NCBI GenBank assembly: GCA_024364735.1 | Contig: JAGFNQ010000209.1 | Span: 352,645-416,644 of the forward strand | Reading direction: 5' to 3' | Origin: Boesenbergia rotunda | Lineage: Eukaryota; Streptophyta; Magnoliopsida; Zingiberales; Zingiberaceae | DNA length: 64,000 nucleotides | Part shown: positions 34,903-45,971 of the stretch, piece by piece | Layout: every line of letters starts with the position of its first letter | How positions within the stretch are numbered: the stretch's first letter is position 1 | The notes under the pieces: generated by a model | Database searches by the model: none | Told to the model about the DNA's origin: nothing | The model's input: only the letters and a program-made list of their open reading frames with translations | Made by a program: the position numbers and the translations under genes

Positions 34903-36049
34903 TGTTGGGGCAATCGACCCAAGTATGATATGGAGGATCATGGGTTTTGATGTGTTTATCAATATGGTTAAGGTAGGGTTTTATGTTGTTTTAATATGTG
35001 TATGTGAGTGTGCAGGTTTGTAGGATACACATAGGCTTGGCTGGATGTCTTCAGATATGGTGAAGGGTGGCCTGGAGGCAAGGCGTGAGCTTGTATGCGC
35101 ATCCGAGGGACCATGGACAAAGCAGGGACGATGAGCCGAGGGATACGGACTTCGAGCCGTACGTGAAGGATAGTATGGAGACAAGTCGAGGGCTTGTGTG
35201 CGCGTCTGAGGGACGAGGGCCAAAGTCGAAGAGGGCTTGAAGGCAACAGATCGAGGCTGCCGGAGCAGGAACGATGAGCCTATAGACGCGGACTTCGAGG
35301 CATGTGTGAAGGATGGCATGGAGGCAAGCCGAGGGCTTGTGTGCGCATCTGAGAGATGGGAGTCGAAGACGAAGAGGGCGCGAAGGCAACAGATCGAGAC
35401 TGTTGGGTGAAGAGTCAGTTGAGTTGTGAGGGTATGAGTGCTGAGTGAAATGTACTCAGGAAATCCTAGGGTTCGTGTGCTGAGAGAAATGTACTCAGAG
35501 AAGGGAAAACTTAGGTTTGGGAGTGGACCAGTCGACTGGTAAAGACCACAGAAAGATCAGTCGACTGGTATTGGACCAGTTGACTGATGGCACTTGGAAA
35601 ATCGAACGTTAGGCTGTAACGGTCGAGTTTAAGGTGGACCAGTCGACTAGTAATGGACCAGTCGACTGGTAGTGGTCTTTCCTGTCTCGAGCACTATTTA
35701 AGCGAGCTCGTTTAAGGCTATTTCTTCTTGGCGAAACTTACTTGGTTAAAGCTTGTTAGTAGCCTATATTGCTCAGGGATTGTCCAAGGTTTGTGGCGAG
35801 GTTTCTCCACCCACAAGGAGCGACAAGATAGCCAGAGATGCTCCGGGGAATCATCCACCAAAGGATTAGGGATCATCCACCTTACGAACATCCGTGGTGT
35901 AGGAGTTTCATCTCCGAACCACGTAGATCGGTTTGTGTTAGCATTGTTTTATTTTGTATTTAGTTTTTCGCTTGCACATGCTAATGTTGTCGGTAGAAAA
36001 TTGAGAAAAGCTATTCACCCCCCTCTAGCTTCACGGTAAGATCCTAACA
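34903..36049 (+). repeat. Element B 3' LTR (1147 bp)
   Basis: TGTTGGGGCAATCG to AAGATCCTAACA, followed by the GTAAT target duplication. CAGTCGACTGG palindromes lie at 35524-35672 and the TATA-like CTATTTAAG at 35694-35702. This uninterrupted copy shows where solo LTR C entered the 5' LTR. Confidence 0.93.
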
Positions 36050-36290
36050 GTAATATCACCAGAGTGGAGTAGGTGAGGATGTATTCCCCGGAAGAGGGAA
36101 TATTAGGCGTCGGTTTGAGCTACAATTTCATTTGAAATCCAAAGTCATAACCAGACAGCTTTAGCTGTCAATCAGACTTAATAGGATTTAGGCTTAGGAT
36201 TGTTTGTTTATCTTGTGTTTGTTTGTCTTGCAAGAACCTGGAGTTGAAGGCATGATAGGAGAGCAAATGCAAACTTGAAACAAATAATGT
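36050..36290 (+). repeat. LTR A, resumed after element B
   Basis: After GTAAT the sequence continues as ATCACCAGAGTGGAGTAGGTG... GGCGTCGGTTTGAGC, the same order as family D LTRs (GAGTAGGTGAGGACGCG... GGCGTCGGTTCGACC). The right end is unclear where J sequence begins. Confidence 0.7.
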
Positions 36291-36811
36291 GAAATTTTGA
36301 CATTATAAAATAAATATACCTCTTTCACCCATAGCTCCCCCTCAATTCCTGGCCTTCTTGCTCCTTCGGCGGTGAGTTCGATCAGATCCACCTGCTCTGA
36401 TACCAATTGTAGGATCGGTGGCAGCGATAGAGGGGGTGGGGTGAATATCGACTCGTAAATTTGTCGTCGAATCTTCATTGATTGTTCACTTAATATCAGA
36501 GTTGTTAGTTGTAGTGGAATAATATAAAATAAATATACCTCTTTCACCCTTGGATTCCCCCTCAATTCCTGGCCTTCTTGCTCCTTCGGCGGTGAGTCAG
36601 ATCAGAGCCACCTGCTCTGATACCAATTGTAGGATCGGTGGCAGCGATAGAGGGGGTGGGGTGAATATCGACTCGTAAATTTGTCGTCGAATCTTCGTTG
36701 ATTGTTCGCTTAATATCAGAGTTGTTAGTTGTAGTGGAATAATAAAAGTAAAAGCAAACACAACATGAACAGACGAGATTTACTTGGTTCCTAACCCCCC
36801 AAGGTTAGTAT
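36290..36811 (-). mobile_element. Element J remnant: copia-like LTR end and leader, tandemly duplicated
   Basis: Two 219-bp units (36304-36522 and 36523-36741), roughly 95% identical. Each carries a minus-strand start of the internal region, a primer site TGGTATCAGAGC (36394-36405 and 36614-36625) and the LTR end whose plus-strand start is TGTAGGATCGG (36408 and 36628). LTR J continues to 36811, where K is inserted, and probably resumes at 41069. Only about 100 bp of the interior remains. Confidence 0.7.
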
Positions 36812-36889
36812 TGTCACGCACAAAAAATTTCCAGAATTTTCCAAAATAAGAAGAAATATAAAAATTTCTTTTGTGGAGTAAAAAGGGGT

Positions 36890-36956
36890 CGGAGCTGAGG
36901 CTCGAACCAAGGACCCTTAGTTTAGTATTGATTTATGTTTCCATTAGCTAGTGGTA
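36890..36956 (-). other. tRNA-like segment with Pol III-type boxes, antisense to LTR K
   Basis: On the minus strand, A-box-like TAGCTAATGG (36941-36950) precedes the B-box GGTTCGAGCC (36899-36908). It lies about 100 bp upstream of the K TATA box on the opposite strand, the same arrangement as in Gypsy-1 and F. Confidence 0.5.
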
Positions 36957-37074
36957 AAAAATCACAATAGGAGATGGAAACCATTTAAGGTAAGTGCAAC
37001 TAAGCACCTAAGCACCAATTCATGGAAGTTGCTTCAACTTCCACTTAGTATATAAGCACTACTAGAAAAAATGC

Positions 37075-37790
37075 ATTCAACAACAGTGAATCACTGTTGT
37101 CGTATGCCAAATACCACTGTTGTTAAAGGCCATGTTGTTAAAAGGGGGTCTACGACAACAGTGAATCACTGTTGTCGTTTGGTCTACGACAACAGTTTGA
37201 CAACAGTTTTCCACTGTTGTCGCATATCACATTCAACAACATTTTGACAACAGTTTTTCACTGTTGTCTTTTATTCTATTCGACAACAGTTTTATAACTG
37301 TTGTCGTATATCAATAACAACAGTTTATCACTGTTGTCGTTTAGGGTTTTCACTGTTGTCGTTTAGATGAGTTTTAACAACAGTGTTTAACTGTTGTCGT
37401 ATACCGAATTCACCATTGTCTTTTATTATATTCGACAACAGTTTATCACTGTGTTGCCGTTTATCAATGACAACAGTGATAAACCGTTGTCGTTTATAAT
37501 ATTCACCGTTGTCGTTTAGAAAAACTTTAACAACGGTGTTTAACTATTGTCGTATGCCATATTCACCGTTATCTTTTAATATATTCGACAACAATTTTAT
37601 CACTGTGTTGTCGTATATCAACGACAATAATTTATCACTGTTGTCATATACCATATTCACCGTTGTCTTCTATTATATTCGATAACAGTTTTACCTATAT
37701 AGCATTGTTGTCGTTTATCTACAACAACAGTTTAGCTTTAAAAAAACCTGTTGTGCGTTTGTACTGTTCCACAACAGTTTCATACCAATT
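37075..37790. repeat. CACTA-2 left subterminal repeats
   Basis: More than twenty copies in both orientations of ACAACAGT / ACTGTTGTCG, many paired as short inverted repeats (for example ACAACAGTnnATCACTGTTGT). The right subterminal block with the same motif is at 40505-40770. In this element class such motifs are transposase-binding sites. Confidence 0.9.
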
Positions 37791-39083
37791 TGACAACAAA
37801 GATATTTCCATTATATTTTCAATTAAAAGATAATAATTTAACCTCGAAACAAAAACTATATATATCAAACATCATCAACATATTTACAATAAACATCCAC
37901 CACAACCTTTCTACAGACGAAACCACAAAAGTATCTTCTGTCCAAAAACCTTTCTACAGACGAAACAACTAAAGTATCTTCTGACCCAAATTACAAGAGT
38001 TCAAATTATATATAATTCTGACCCAACTAAACTTACAATGAAGTTCAAATCACAAAAATTATAGCTTGGAAGGTCAGATTAATGGTCTTCGAACATGATC
38101 ACGAACAAGTCCCTGCAGCTGGAAAAAAGAGAACAAACACTCTAATTAGTTATTCTATTAAATGCATATGTCCAATAAAAAATGATCCATGAAGATATGT
38201 ATCAACAAACAACAAAAATAACAAACTAACAAACAAACACACAAAAAAGATATGCATGTATCAGCACTTGCAATTATAAGGAAACTGCTAGCTTGGCTTA
38301 TCTAGACATTTACAGCCTTGCAACCACTTTTCAAGGAAAATACTCAGACGACCATATTAAATATCTGACACATGTTCTTGATTGATTGTTTGTGATTCAG
38401 TATCATATTCTGAATCACAAACTGTGTCTGTTTAGGCAAATAAAAAAATATATTGAAGAATTGCATCCAATCAGGGATGTTAGGCAGAACTATTGAAGCT
38501 CCAAAATATATTGAAAAAAAATGTATTGAAGGAATTTCTATTGGATGAATGTGTTTATATTTATGTTAATTTCATACGATCATACAATTAGTCATGCCAA
38601 ATTCAGTCTGTCCACTACTATTTCGAGTAATATGATATTTGAGTTGAATCGTATCTAGTAGTAAATGCAGCTTGTTGAAAAGTTTAATTCCTAGTGATGA
38701 GTTCAGTTATCTGTAGTGGTGATTAGTTTATCCTCCTTAAATGAGAACACTTGAAAGGCTACGCTGCAAATTCAAGTAGAGATGTAAGAAAGCAACTAAA
38801 TATCAAGTTTCTGCAGGTTTTAGACCACAGCATTAAAAGGAATTTGGCCAAACTAGTACGACTCTATTGTTCAACGAATCTACTTGAACATCTAAGTAAC
38901 TTTCATGTCCACTAAACTAATTGTTCTCCAACGTATAAAAAATAATTTCAGGTTACAACATCTCTAAAAAAAATATTGTTGATGTATATTGTTTGATTCA
39001 AGGGAATATCACCCGAAAGCTTAGTAACTAACATTTACCAGGAAAAGTTTAAATCTTAGTAACTAACATTTACATACCTATTA

Positions 39084-39362
39084 TCAAATATAATCCTGTA
39101 TACAATCAGCTATCGCGGAGCGCACTTCATCAATTTCATCTTGGGAGTACTCTGCTTTTGCAAACTATGAACAAAAACACATTATATAATTGTACAGAAT
39201 AAAACATAACAACTTGAAAAAATTTATAACTAGATAACTTTAAATATTTGAGATAATAAAAAAATTATTATTATCGTTCGGAATGCATCCCCCTCGATTG
39301 ATGTAACTTCTTCAGTAATTTGCTTCATAAATCTCATCACATAATATCCACATTGTTTGGCA
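39084..39362 (-). pseudogene. Ulp1-like protease gene fragment of CACTA-2 (C-terminal part)
   Basis: The minus strand encodes QCGYYVMRFMKQITEE, containing the catalytic-Cys motif, then a short intron-like stretch with acceptor TTCATAG, then FAKAEYSQDEIDEVR and a stop at 39084-39086. It aligns with the last two exons of the CACTA-1 Ulp1 gene. The donor site looks mutated. The catalytic His and Asp exons are absent. Confidence 0.75.
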
Positions 39363-39573
39363 TCCATGTATGATATGTCGAATCTATACCATTACTATAC
39401 AAATGTGCCCTTATAATTTCAACATTTTTCTTCTTGATATTACCACATCTTGCACATGGGCAAGGTATTGCATTAGGATTGTTAGCGTTATCCAGTGCAA
39501 ATTGCAAGAAAGACTCTACTCCAATACCATATTCACGTGATAATCTATCCTTTGACATCCATTCTTTGTCCAT
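39337..39573 (-). pseudogene. TNP2 transposase N-terminal fragment (transposase-associated domain)
   Basis: An open frame of 78 codons starting MDKEWMSKDRLSREYG, with FLQFALDN and the paired Cys motif CPCARCGN, ending at HTWMPN. This is the transposase-associated domain that begins plant TNP2 proteins, which normally run to 700 or more residues. Just after HTW the DNA becomes Ulp1 sequence in another frame, and the frame stops. The rest of TNP2 is deleted. Confidence 0.82.
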
Positions 39574-40504
39574 TCTTGTTACAAGTACTAATCAACTAGA
39601 AATGAGCCAACACCTACCTTCAAAATAAATACACATTATACAATAAAATCTTAACCCACCTAACAAGAAACATCACATATTCATAGCATGCAATATCTAC
39701 TGTCAATATTTGAGCAAAAATAAGTAAATAAGGGAGAAAAAGGAAAAACCTTAAGCAATATTCATAGCATGCAATATTCACATATTCATAGCATGCAATA
39801 TTCATAGCATGCAATATCTAATGTCAATATTTGTAACTACCTCAAACCATTCATTTCTATGCGTAAATTCACATAATATCAGTTCCGAGATGTAGTTTAA
39901 GCAAATTTAATTTAAAATAATATGCATTGTCAGATCTATTCTGAGGGAAATTATTTGAGGTTGACATATGGATTGCATCTTACTATTGAAGTACATCCAA
40001 AGCCTATATTAGTATAGTAACATTTAGATCCTTAAACATTTTCATTACATTAAATATAATTTCTTACAGAGTAATAAATATGGATGCGGTGTTGACGCAG
40101 GGTACTGCTTGCCTGGGCGTCAGTAGCTAGGGCACGCGATCGAGGAAGAAGAAAAGGTAAGTGAGGAGGCGTCGCCTCCTTGCTTGCGCGATGAAGAAGA
40201 AGAGAGCGAGAGGAGTCGGGGCTCACCTCGCGAGGGTGAAAGGAAGCGCCGCTCTCGGGGCTTCCTTGGACTCGGGCGATGAAGAAGGGGGAGAGGCTTC
40301 GACTCGTGGCTGCGAGGGATTTGTTTGAGAGAAGCAGAAATGGTCGGGGGTTTGGGTGGTTGGCGGGTGAGGAAGAGAAAAGATTAGGGGTTTGTGCGAT
40401 GAGAAAAAAGATGATTAAGGATCGAAAAATAAGAGAATGCGGATTCAATAGTTCGTTGTTTTTTTTGCAGTTGGATATCCACCGTTGATTTTGTTTATTG
40501 CTTG
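39574..40504 (-). other. CACTA-2 upstream region with GC-rich block
   Basis: Region upstream of the TNP2 fragment. 39650-39830 has repeated TTCATAGCATGCAATAT(T/C). 40075-40420 is GC-rich against an AT-rich background, with an open frame on the minus strand (40050-40517) rich in Ser, Pro and Leu. It could be the transcribed leader of the element or captured DNA. I recognise no domain. Confidence 0.5.
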
Positions 40505-41068
40505 AACAGCACAACAATACAACAACAACAGTTTAATATAGCTGTTGTCTGTTGTCATAATAGACAACAGTTTATCACATCAGTTGCTGTAAATCCCGCC
40601 TATAGACAACGGTTATTTTATAACTGTTGTCGTTGAGTATATATACGACAACATTTTGTTATTACTGTTGTCTTTTTACGTATACAGACCAACAACAACA
40701 ACGGTTAATACTAAAACTGTTGTTAATTGACATAAGATAACACTTTATCAAAAAAACGTTGTCGATTATGTGTTGTTGAATGCAAAAATTCTAGTAGTGA
40801 AGGGAAGAGAAAGAAGAGGAAATTAGACATCTCCTCATTTTTTCTTCTTCCTCTTGAGTAAGAGAAACTAGGGTTTCTCTCCTAGTGCCAAAGAGTTGGC
40901 AAATTGTGCGAAGGAAGTGGACGAAGAGTACCACGCTAGATCCAACGCTGGAATAGTGAGTTTAACAAGCATAAGTGTAAGTAGATCACTCACCTGCAGA
41001 AAAAGTTATTCTAGTATGATTTTAGTTGTCGTAGAACTTGATTCTAAGCATTTTGTGTGTGTGATCTG

Positions 41069-41297
41069 AGTATAGCAAGACCAAGGTCTTGATTTGCCCA
41101 AAAATGAGTTTTGGGATTAGGGCACACAAGGTGCTCGATGAAAGTACAGAGTAACATCGATGTCCTACTAAGTCCAAGAACGAGTTCTGGGACTAAGGGA
41201 CACAAGGTGCATTGATGAGTACAAGACCAAGGTCTTGAGGTGTTCCAAATCAAGTTTTGAGAACATTACTTTTTTTAAGTGCAAAGAATATGCAAAG
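41069..41297 (-). repeat. Probable continuation of LTR J
   Basis: Resumes after the AGTAT duplication. It contains two imperfect copies of a unit with AGACCAAGGTCTTGA and (T/C)TGGGA(T/C)TA(A/G)GG(C/G)ACACAAGGTGC. D1 enters after CAAAG (41293-41297). Confidence 0.45.
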
Positions 41298-41962
41298 TGT
41301 TGGTGCAAGTAGCACCTAAGTCAAACCTGAGTTTTGATAATGGCAAAGGGTTCAGAAGTTAAGATGTTATTGTGATCTAACATGTTTGTTGAGTGTGCAG
41401 GAAAAGTCCTAGGTGCACTAGGCAAGAAGTCCTGGCAAAGGGATGGGCAAAGAAGTCCTGGTCAAGGACTTGACAAGAAGACCTGATCGGAAGTCGAGCA
41501 AAGAAGTCCTGGTCGAGGACTGGGCAAGAAGTCCTGGCAAGGGGCTGGGCACCGAAGACCTGACCGGAAGTTGGGCAAGAAGACCTGACTGGAAGTTGGG
41601 CACGAAGACCTGGTCAGGTGGATTTGGCAAAAGTCCAACCGGAGGAGCCGGTTGGCAAAAGGTAAACTCTCCTGAGAGGAGTAGGTGAGGACGCGTTCCC
41701 CGTCGGGGGAACAGTAGGCGTCGGTTCGACCTATGGTTCCATTTGGGAGATCCAAAGTCAGAACCAAGACAGACTGTAACTAATGTTTGGTATGTTTTGG
41801 AACTAACCCAAGTTGTAGGATCGAAGGACAAGTCATCTGCAAGTGAGGTGTCTCACTGGGCCTAGGCGCCCGGATGGACTCGGGCACCCTAATGGGATCA
41901 GGCGGCCGTATGGATATGGGCGCCCAAGGGTGAAGGCAAAATCCAAAACACAACCACGAAGC

Positions 41963-43343
41963 TGTTGGTGCAGGCAGCACCTAAGTCGAACCTGGGTTTT
42001 GATATTGGCAAAGGGTTCAAAAGTTAAGTATTATTTGTATTCTAATGTGTTCATTAAGTGTGCAGAAAGAAGTCCTAGCGAAGGACTGCTAGGCACCTAG
42101 CGAAGGACTGCTAGGCACCTAGCGAAGGACTGCTAGGCAGCAAACACTTAAGACCTGGCGAAGGGCTGCTGGGCACCTAGCGAAGGGCTGCTAGGAGTCG
42201 AAGACCTGGCGAAGGACTGCTAGGCACCAGGCGAAGGACTGCTTGGTATCGAAGCCATAGCGAAGGACTGCTTGGCACCCAAGACCTGGCGAAGGGCTGC
42301 TAGGCACCTGGCGAAAGACTGCTGGGTAAAAGTCCAACCGGAGGAGCCAGTTGGCAAAAGGTAAACTCTCCTGAGAGGAGTAGGTGAGGACGCGTTCCCC
42401 GTCGAGGGAACAGTAGGCGTCGGTTCGACCTAGGGCTCCATTTGGAGACCCAAAGTCAGAACCAAGACAGCTAAGGCTGTATAAACCCAACATTTCTTGC
42501 TTTGTTGCTTTTGAACTAACCTTGAATGCAGGACCGAAGGAATGTGTTTCTGCAGCTCAGAACGGCCCAAAGGAGAGGGGCAGATAGCTGGGCAGGGCGC
42601 CCCGGAGGTCCCGGGCGCCCCCAAGGTGAAGGCAAAATAAGTTGGGCAAGAATCGCTTCAGAAGCTCACTGGGCCAGGCGCCCTCAAGCTCCCGGGCGCC
42701 CTGAGTGTACCGGGCGCCTTGGATGCCTCGGGCGCCCTGGGTCCAAGACAACGAAGCGATCAAGCCGAGAAGCCTATTGAACAAGTCAAGTAGGGCCCCG
42801 GGCGCCCCCGTCAAACTCCGAGCCCGATCCTAGAGGGATAAGGGCTGACCGAGTTCTGGATAGGGGTTTGCGGATCAAGAGACACGTGGAGGGCGCCAGC
42901 AATGTCCAGGGCGCCCCCAAGTGCACTATAAAAGTGGCTTGACCCCCAAGGCTTCATAACACAACATTTCCAACGCCACAACGCTCTTCGCTCAAGCGCT
43001 CTGCTCCGGAAACTTCTGATCTCGAGGTTCTAGCGCCGACGATGACCCTACACACCGAAGTACAATCCACACCGGGCGTCGATAACGAAGAGTTAAATTA
43101 TTCCTTTTACTGCAATACTATTGTACAATTCTCTGTAAAACATTGCGCATTATAGAATTGCCCGCAGTAAACGGTCAAGGACCGTGGGCCGTAGAGTAGG
43201 AGCCGACTGCGACTCTGAACCAAGTAAATCCTTGTGTTCGTGTTTGTTTATGTGTTAATTTTCTGCTGCGCATTCTCTCTCTAATCCGAAATGGTTTTAC
43301 GATATTCACCCCCCTCCCTCTATCGTATTCTCTCGATCCAACA
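41963..43343 (+). repeat. Solo LTR D2 (1381 bp) inside the LTR of D1
   Basis: TGTTGGTGCAGG to CGATCCAACA, flanked by GAAGC at 41958-41962 and 43344-43348. Same family as its host LTR. Hairpin minisatellite CCTAGCGAAGGACTGCTAGG at 42068-42330, GGGCGCCC palindromes 42590-42920, TATA CTATAAAAG at 42926-42934. Confidence 0.95.
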
Positions 43344-43873
43344 GAAGCCTCTGGAAGTACTCAAGTCAGGCACCCATGAGGTCACGGGCGCCCCCATCAG
43401 CTCAGGCGCCCAAGTGGAGATGGATAAGCGCTGACCGAGCCCGCGGATAAGGATTCGCGCAGGAAAGGCCACGTGTTAGGCGCTCCCATTGACACAAGCA
43501 CCCGTATGAGAACTATAAAAGGGGGAGCACCCCCAAGGCTTCGAAAACACTTTGTCTCAACGGTCCAAACCTTTTCGTTCAAGCGCTACGCTCCAGCAAA
43601 CTCCGACTTCGAGATTCTAGCGCCGCCGACGACCCTCTGCTCTGAAATTCGATCCACCTCAGGGCGTCGGTAACGAAAAGTGTAGCAATTTCAATTTTCT
43701 GATCTACTTCTGTATTTAAATTGTAAATCTTTTTTTACAATTATAGAATTGCCCAATGTAAACGGTCAAGGACCGTGGGCCTTGGAGTAGGAGCCGACCG
43801 CGACTCCGAACCAAGTAAAAAACGACTTGTGTTCTTGTGTACTTTATCTTTTTTTCGCTGCGCATATTCTTTA

Positions 43874-45674
43874 TGTTGGGTTCTCCCGGCACCAAAACAT
43901 AAAACGCAGAGGAAACAAGAACCCACGAGCGATCCATGTGAAAGAAAACTCGTACAAAGTTCATCTATCTAATAGATCTATCTACAGTGTATACCTTTGG
44001 AGCGTGCCCTTTGCTTATCCCGCTCATCCAAGATGCGCCGGATCTCTAGCACGTTCAAGTGTCCGTGCTTCTATTCGTATCCACACGGACACAATCTCTC
44101 AACTTCAGGAAGAACTACCTTAGTTGTGCTAGCAACTTGAGGTAGTTCACAGGACCACCGAGAAACCACAAGGGTTTCGGCCAAGAGGGGAGGAGACGAA
44201 GAAGAGAGGAAGGGAAGAAGAAAAGCACACTTACTTCATTCAAAATGACTAGAGGCTCTTTTATATTCATCCCATGAATATAAAGAGTCTTTTGTCTCTT
44301 TGACTTCCCTTCATTAAAGCCAATAAAGAGCACATCTTTTCATGTGACTCTTCACCTTCTCTTCATCCAATGAAGAGAGACATTTCTCTTTCCTTCACAT
44401 GCAATTCTGACTGGGCCTCTCGGGCTTCCGACTAGGTCTCCCGACCATGTCTCCCGAGTACCGAGCTCTCGACCCAGTTTGCCGAGCGCCAACCCAGTCT
44501 GCCGAGCGCCGACCCATTCTACCGAGCTCCCAGCCCAGTCTGCCGAGTGACGAGCTCGTCTGCCCGCACTCTCGAATTCTCAACTCGAGCTCCCGAACTG
44601 ACCTCTCGAGTTCCCAACTCAGGCTCAGATCTCCCAAGTTCCCAACTCGGGCTCAGATCTCCCAAGTTCCCAACTCTGGCTCAGATCAGGCGATCAGATT
44701 TCCCGAAGCATCGTGTCCTTTGTGTGTGACCCAATAGGTTCTCGTGACGTTGGCAATGCGCCTAAACACTTTAGACACATAAGCAATGAGCGGCATCTAG
44801 CAATGCATCATTGCTACCCAAGTAACAAGAAAAGTCGAGATCTGACTAAACCTCGGTGACTATGATAGTGTATGACCTTATCATTCTATCCTTGATATCT
44901 AGATTGACCAATGAGGCATAGACTGTGACATCCTCAATCAATCTTGTATTTCTTGATCCCTGAGTAGACTCACTCAAACAAATGAGCTCAATATCTCATA
45001 TTGACTCATTTGAGCATGGCCATGCGTTTTAGCAGTCCTACTCAATCAAGGGGTCCACAGATATCACTCCCGTCATATAGGAGGGATAGATCCTATCTAC
45101 ATCACTCACATCCCTCCGCATAATTCATTACATACCCAGTGATCGCTTTTATAGTCGACCCTGTTACGGGTGACGTTTGACGATACCAAAGTACATAACT
45201 CCTTATGTAGGGAACCGTAGTGACTTCAGGTCTAAGGACTATTCATACCAATAGTCACATGAGAATGACTATGACACTCATATGACAATCTATGAAACTT
45301 TTTCATGGCGGGTCAATTCAGTACACATTCTCCAATGTATACCCATGTGTCAACTTGATATCACATATCCATGACTTGTGAGTTCAAGTCATCAGTTGAC
45401 CTACATGCTAGTCTCCATGCATGAATATTGTCCTTGAATATTAAAGCTCGACTAGGAATAGTTTAGTGTAATGTTCTCTACATCATCTCACTATCGATTC
45501 AACCAATCGATATGATGTAGATATGAACCTACTACACAAGGACATTATTATACTTAGTTATTTGGCACAAATACAAAGTAAGTATAATAACCAAACATGC
45601 TTTTAATGATAGAATATGATACAAAATGTCCCTAGTCAATGATCACATAATTGGCTCTAGGGCTCCTACTAACA
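43874..45674 (-). repeat. Solo LTR E2 (1801 bp) inside the D1 LTR
   Basis: Plus-strand ends TGTTGGGTTCTCCC and CTCCTACTAACA, flanked by CTTTA at 43869-43873 and 45675-45679. Same family as the E1 LTRs. TATA-like box on the minus strand near 44256-44268. Tandem cassette of CCGAGC(T/G)CC and CAACTC(G/T)GGCTCAGATC units at 44410-44700, which differs from E1. Confidence 0.95.
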
Positions 45675-45743
45675 CTTTAACTGTCCGAAAAAGTTTTACA
45701 ACGATATTCAACCCTCCTCTATCATTTTTTCCGATCCAACAAG

Positions 45744-45755
45744 TGGTATCAGAGC
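45744..45755 (+). other. D1 primer binding site (initiator tRNA-Met)
   Basis: TGGTATCAGAGC two bases after the LTR end. Confidence 0.93.
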
Positions 45756-45971
45756 GGGTGACTCAAATTTGGTGCAACCACCACTTTGATGTTTTTTTTT
45801 TCAGATTTTACGAAAATTTTAATTTCTTTTTCGAATTTTTCTTGTTAATCGAGGTTGGTGCAACACCACTCGATCGTTTTCATTTCGTTTAATTTTCTTC
45901 CGCACTACTAATCCAAGACCAAGTCTTGGGACAAGTTTCTTTATCTTTCTTATTTTTTTTTGAAAATTATT

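Larger units (their letters stand above)
17790..36049 (+). mobile_element. Element B: non-autonomous copia-like LTR element carrying a plant-transposon-protein gene
   Basis: Complete at both ends: LTRs at 17790-21222 and 34903-36049, flanked by the 5-bp duplication GTAAT (17785-17789 and 36050-36054). Without its two insertions (solo LTR C and E1) it is about 7.1 kb. The interior has a Met-tRNA primer site, a decayed gag with two zinc knuckles, a gag-to-pol linker and a spliced gene of the putative plant transposon protein family, but no RT, RNase H or integrase. This resembles a large retrotransposon derivative that depends on a related copia element for movement. Confidence 0.88.
37057..40799 (-). 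mobile_element. CACTA-2: non-autonomous CACTA transposon (3743 bp)
   Basis: Starts CACTACTAGAAAAAATGC at 37057; the inverse of the right end reads CACTACTAGAATTTTTGC (40799 leftward). The terminal repeats of about 29 bp differ at four positions. The 3-bp target duplication AAG is at 37054-37056 and 40800-40802. The interior has fragments of a TNP2 gene and an Ulp1-like gene, both on the minus strand and apparently joined by a large deletion. It needs a transposase from elsewhere. Confidence 0.95.
36812..41068 (+). mobile_element. K: probable solo LTR (about 0.5 kb), split by CACTA-2
   Basis: Starts TGTCACGCAC at 36812. AGTAT flanks it at 36807-36811 and 41069-41073, and joining the flanks would restore LTR J. 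Removing CACTA-2 leaves about 511 bp. A TATA box GTATATAAG lies at 37048-37056. The right end (GTGTGTGATCTG) only loosely mirrors TGTCACGCAC, so the right boundary is inferred mainly from the duplication. Confidence 0.55.
41298..45741 (+). repeat. D1 5' LTR, split by solo LTRs D2 and E2
   Basis: TGTTGGTGCAAG to GATCCAACA; about 1.25 kb when the insertions are removed. It has a minisatellite GAAGTCCTGG... (41402-41615), GGGCGCCC-type palindromes (41870-41930 and 43380-43400) and the TATA box CTATAAAAG at 43513-43521. Confidence 0.92.

Noticed and set aside
37075..37790. Regular ACAACAGT/ACTGTTGTCG repeats suggestive of a CRISPR-like array
   Set aside because: Units are in both orientations, spacing is irregular, and they lie at both ends of a CACTA element with matching termini and a 3-bp target duplication.
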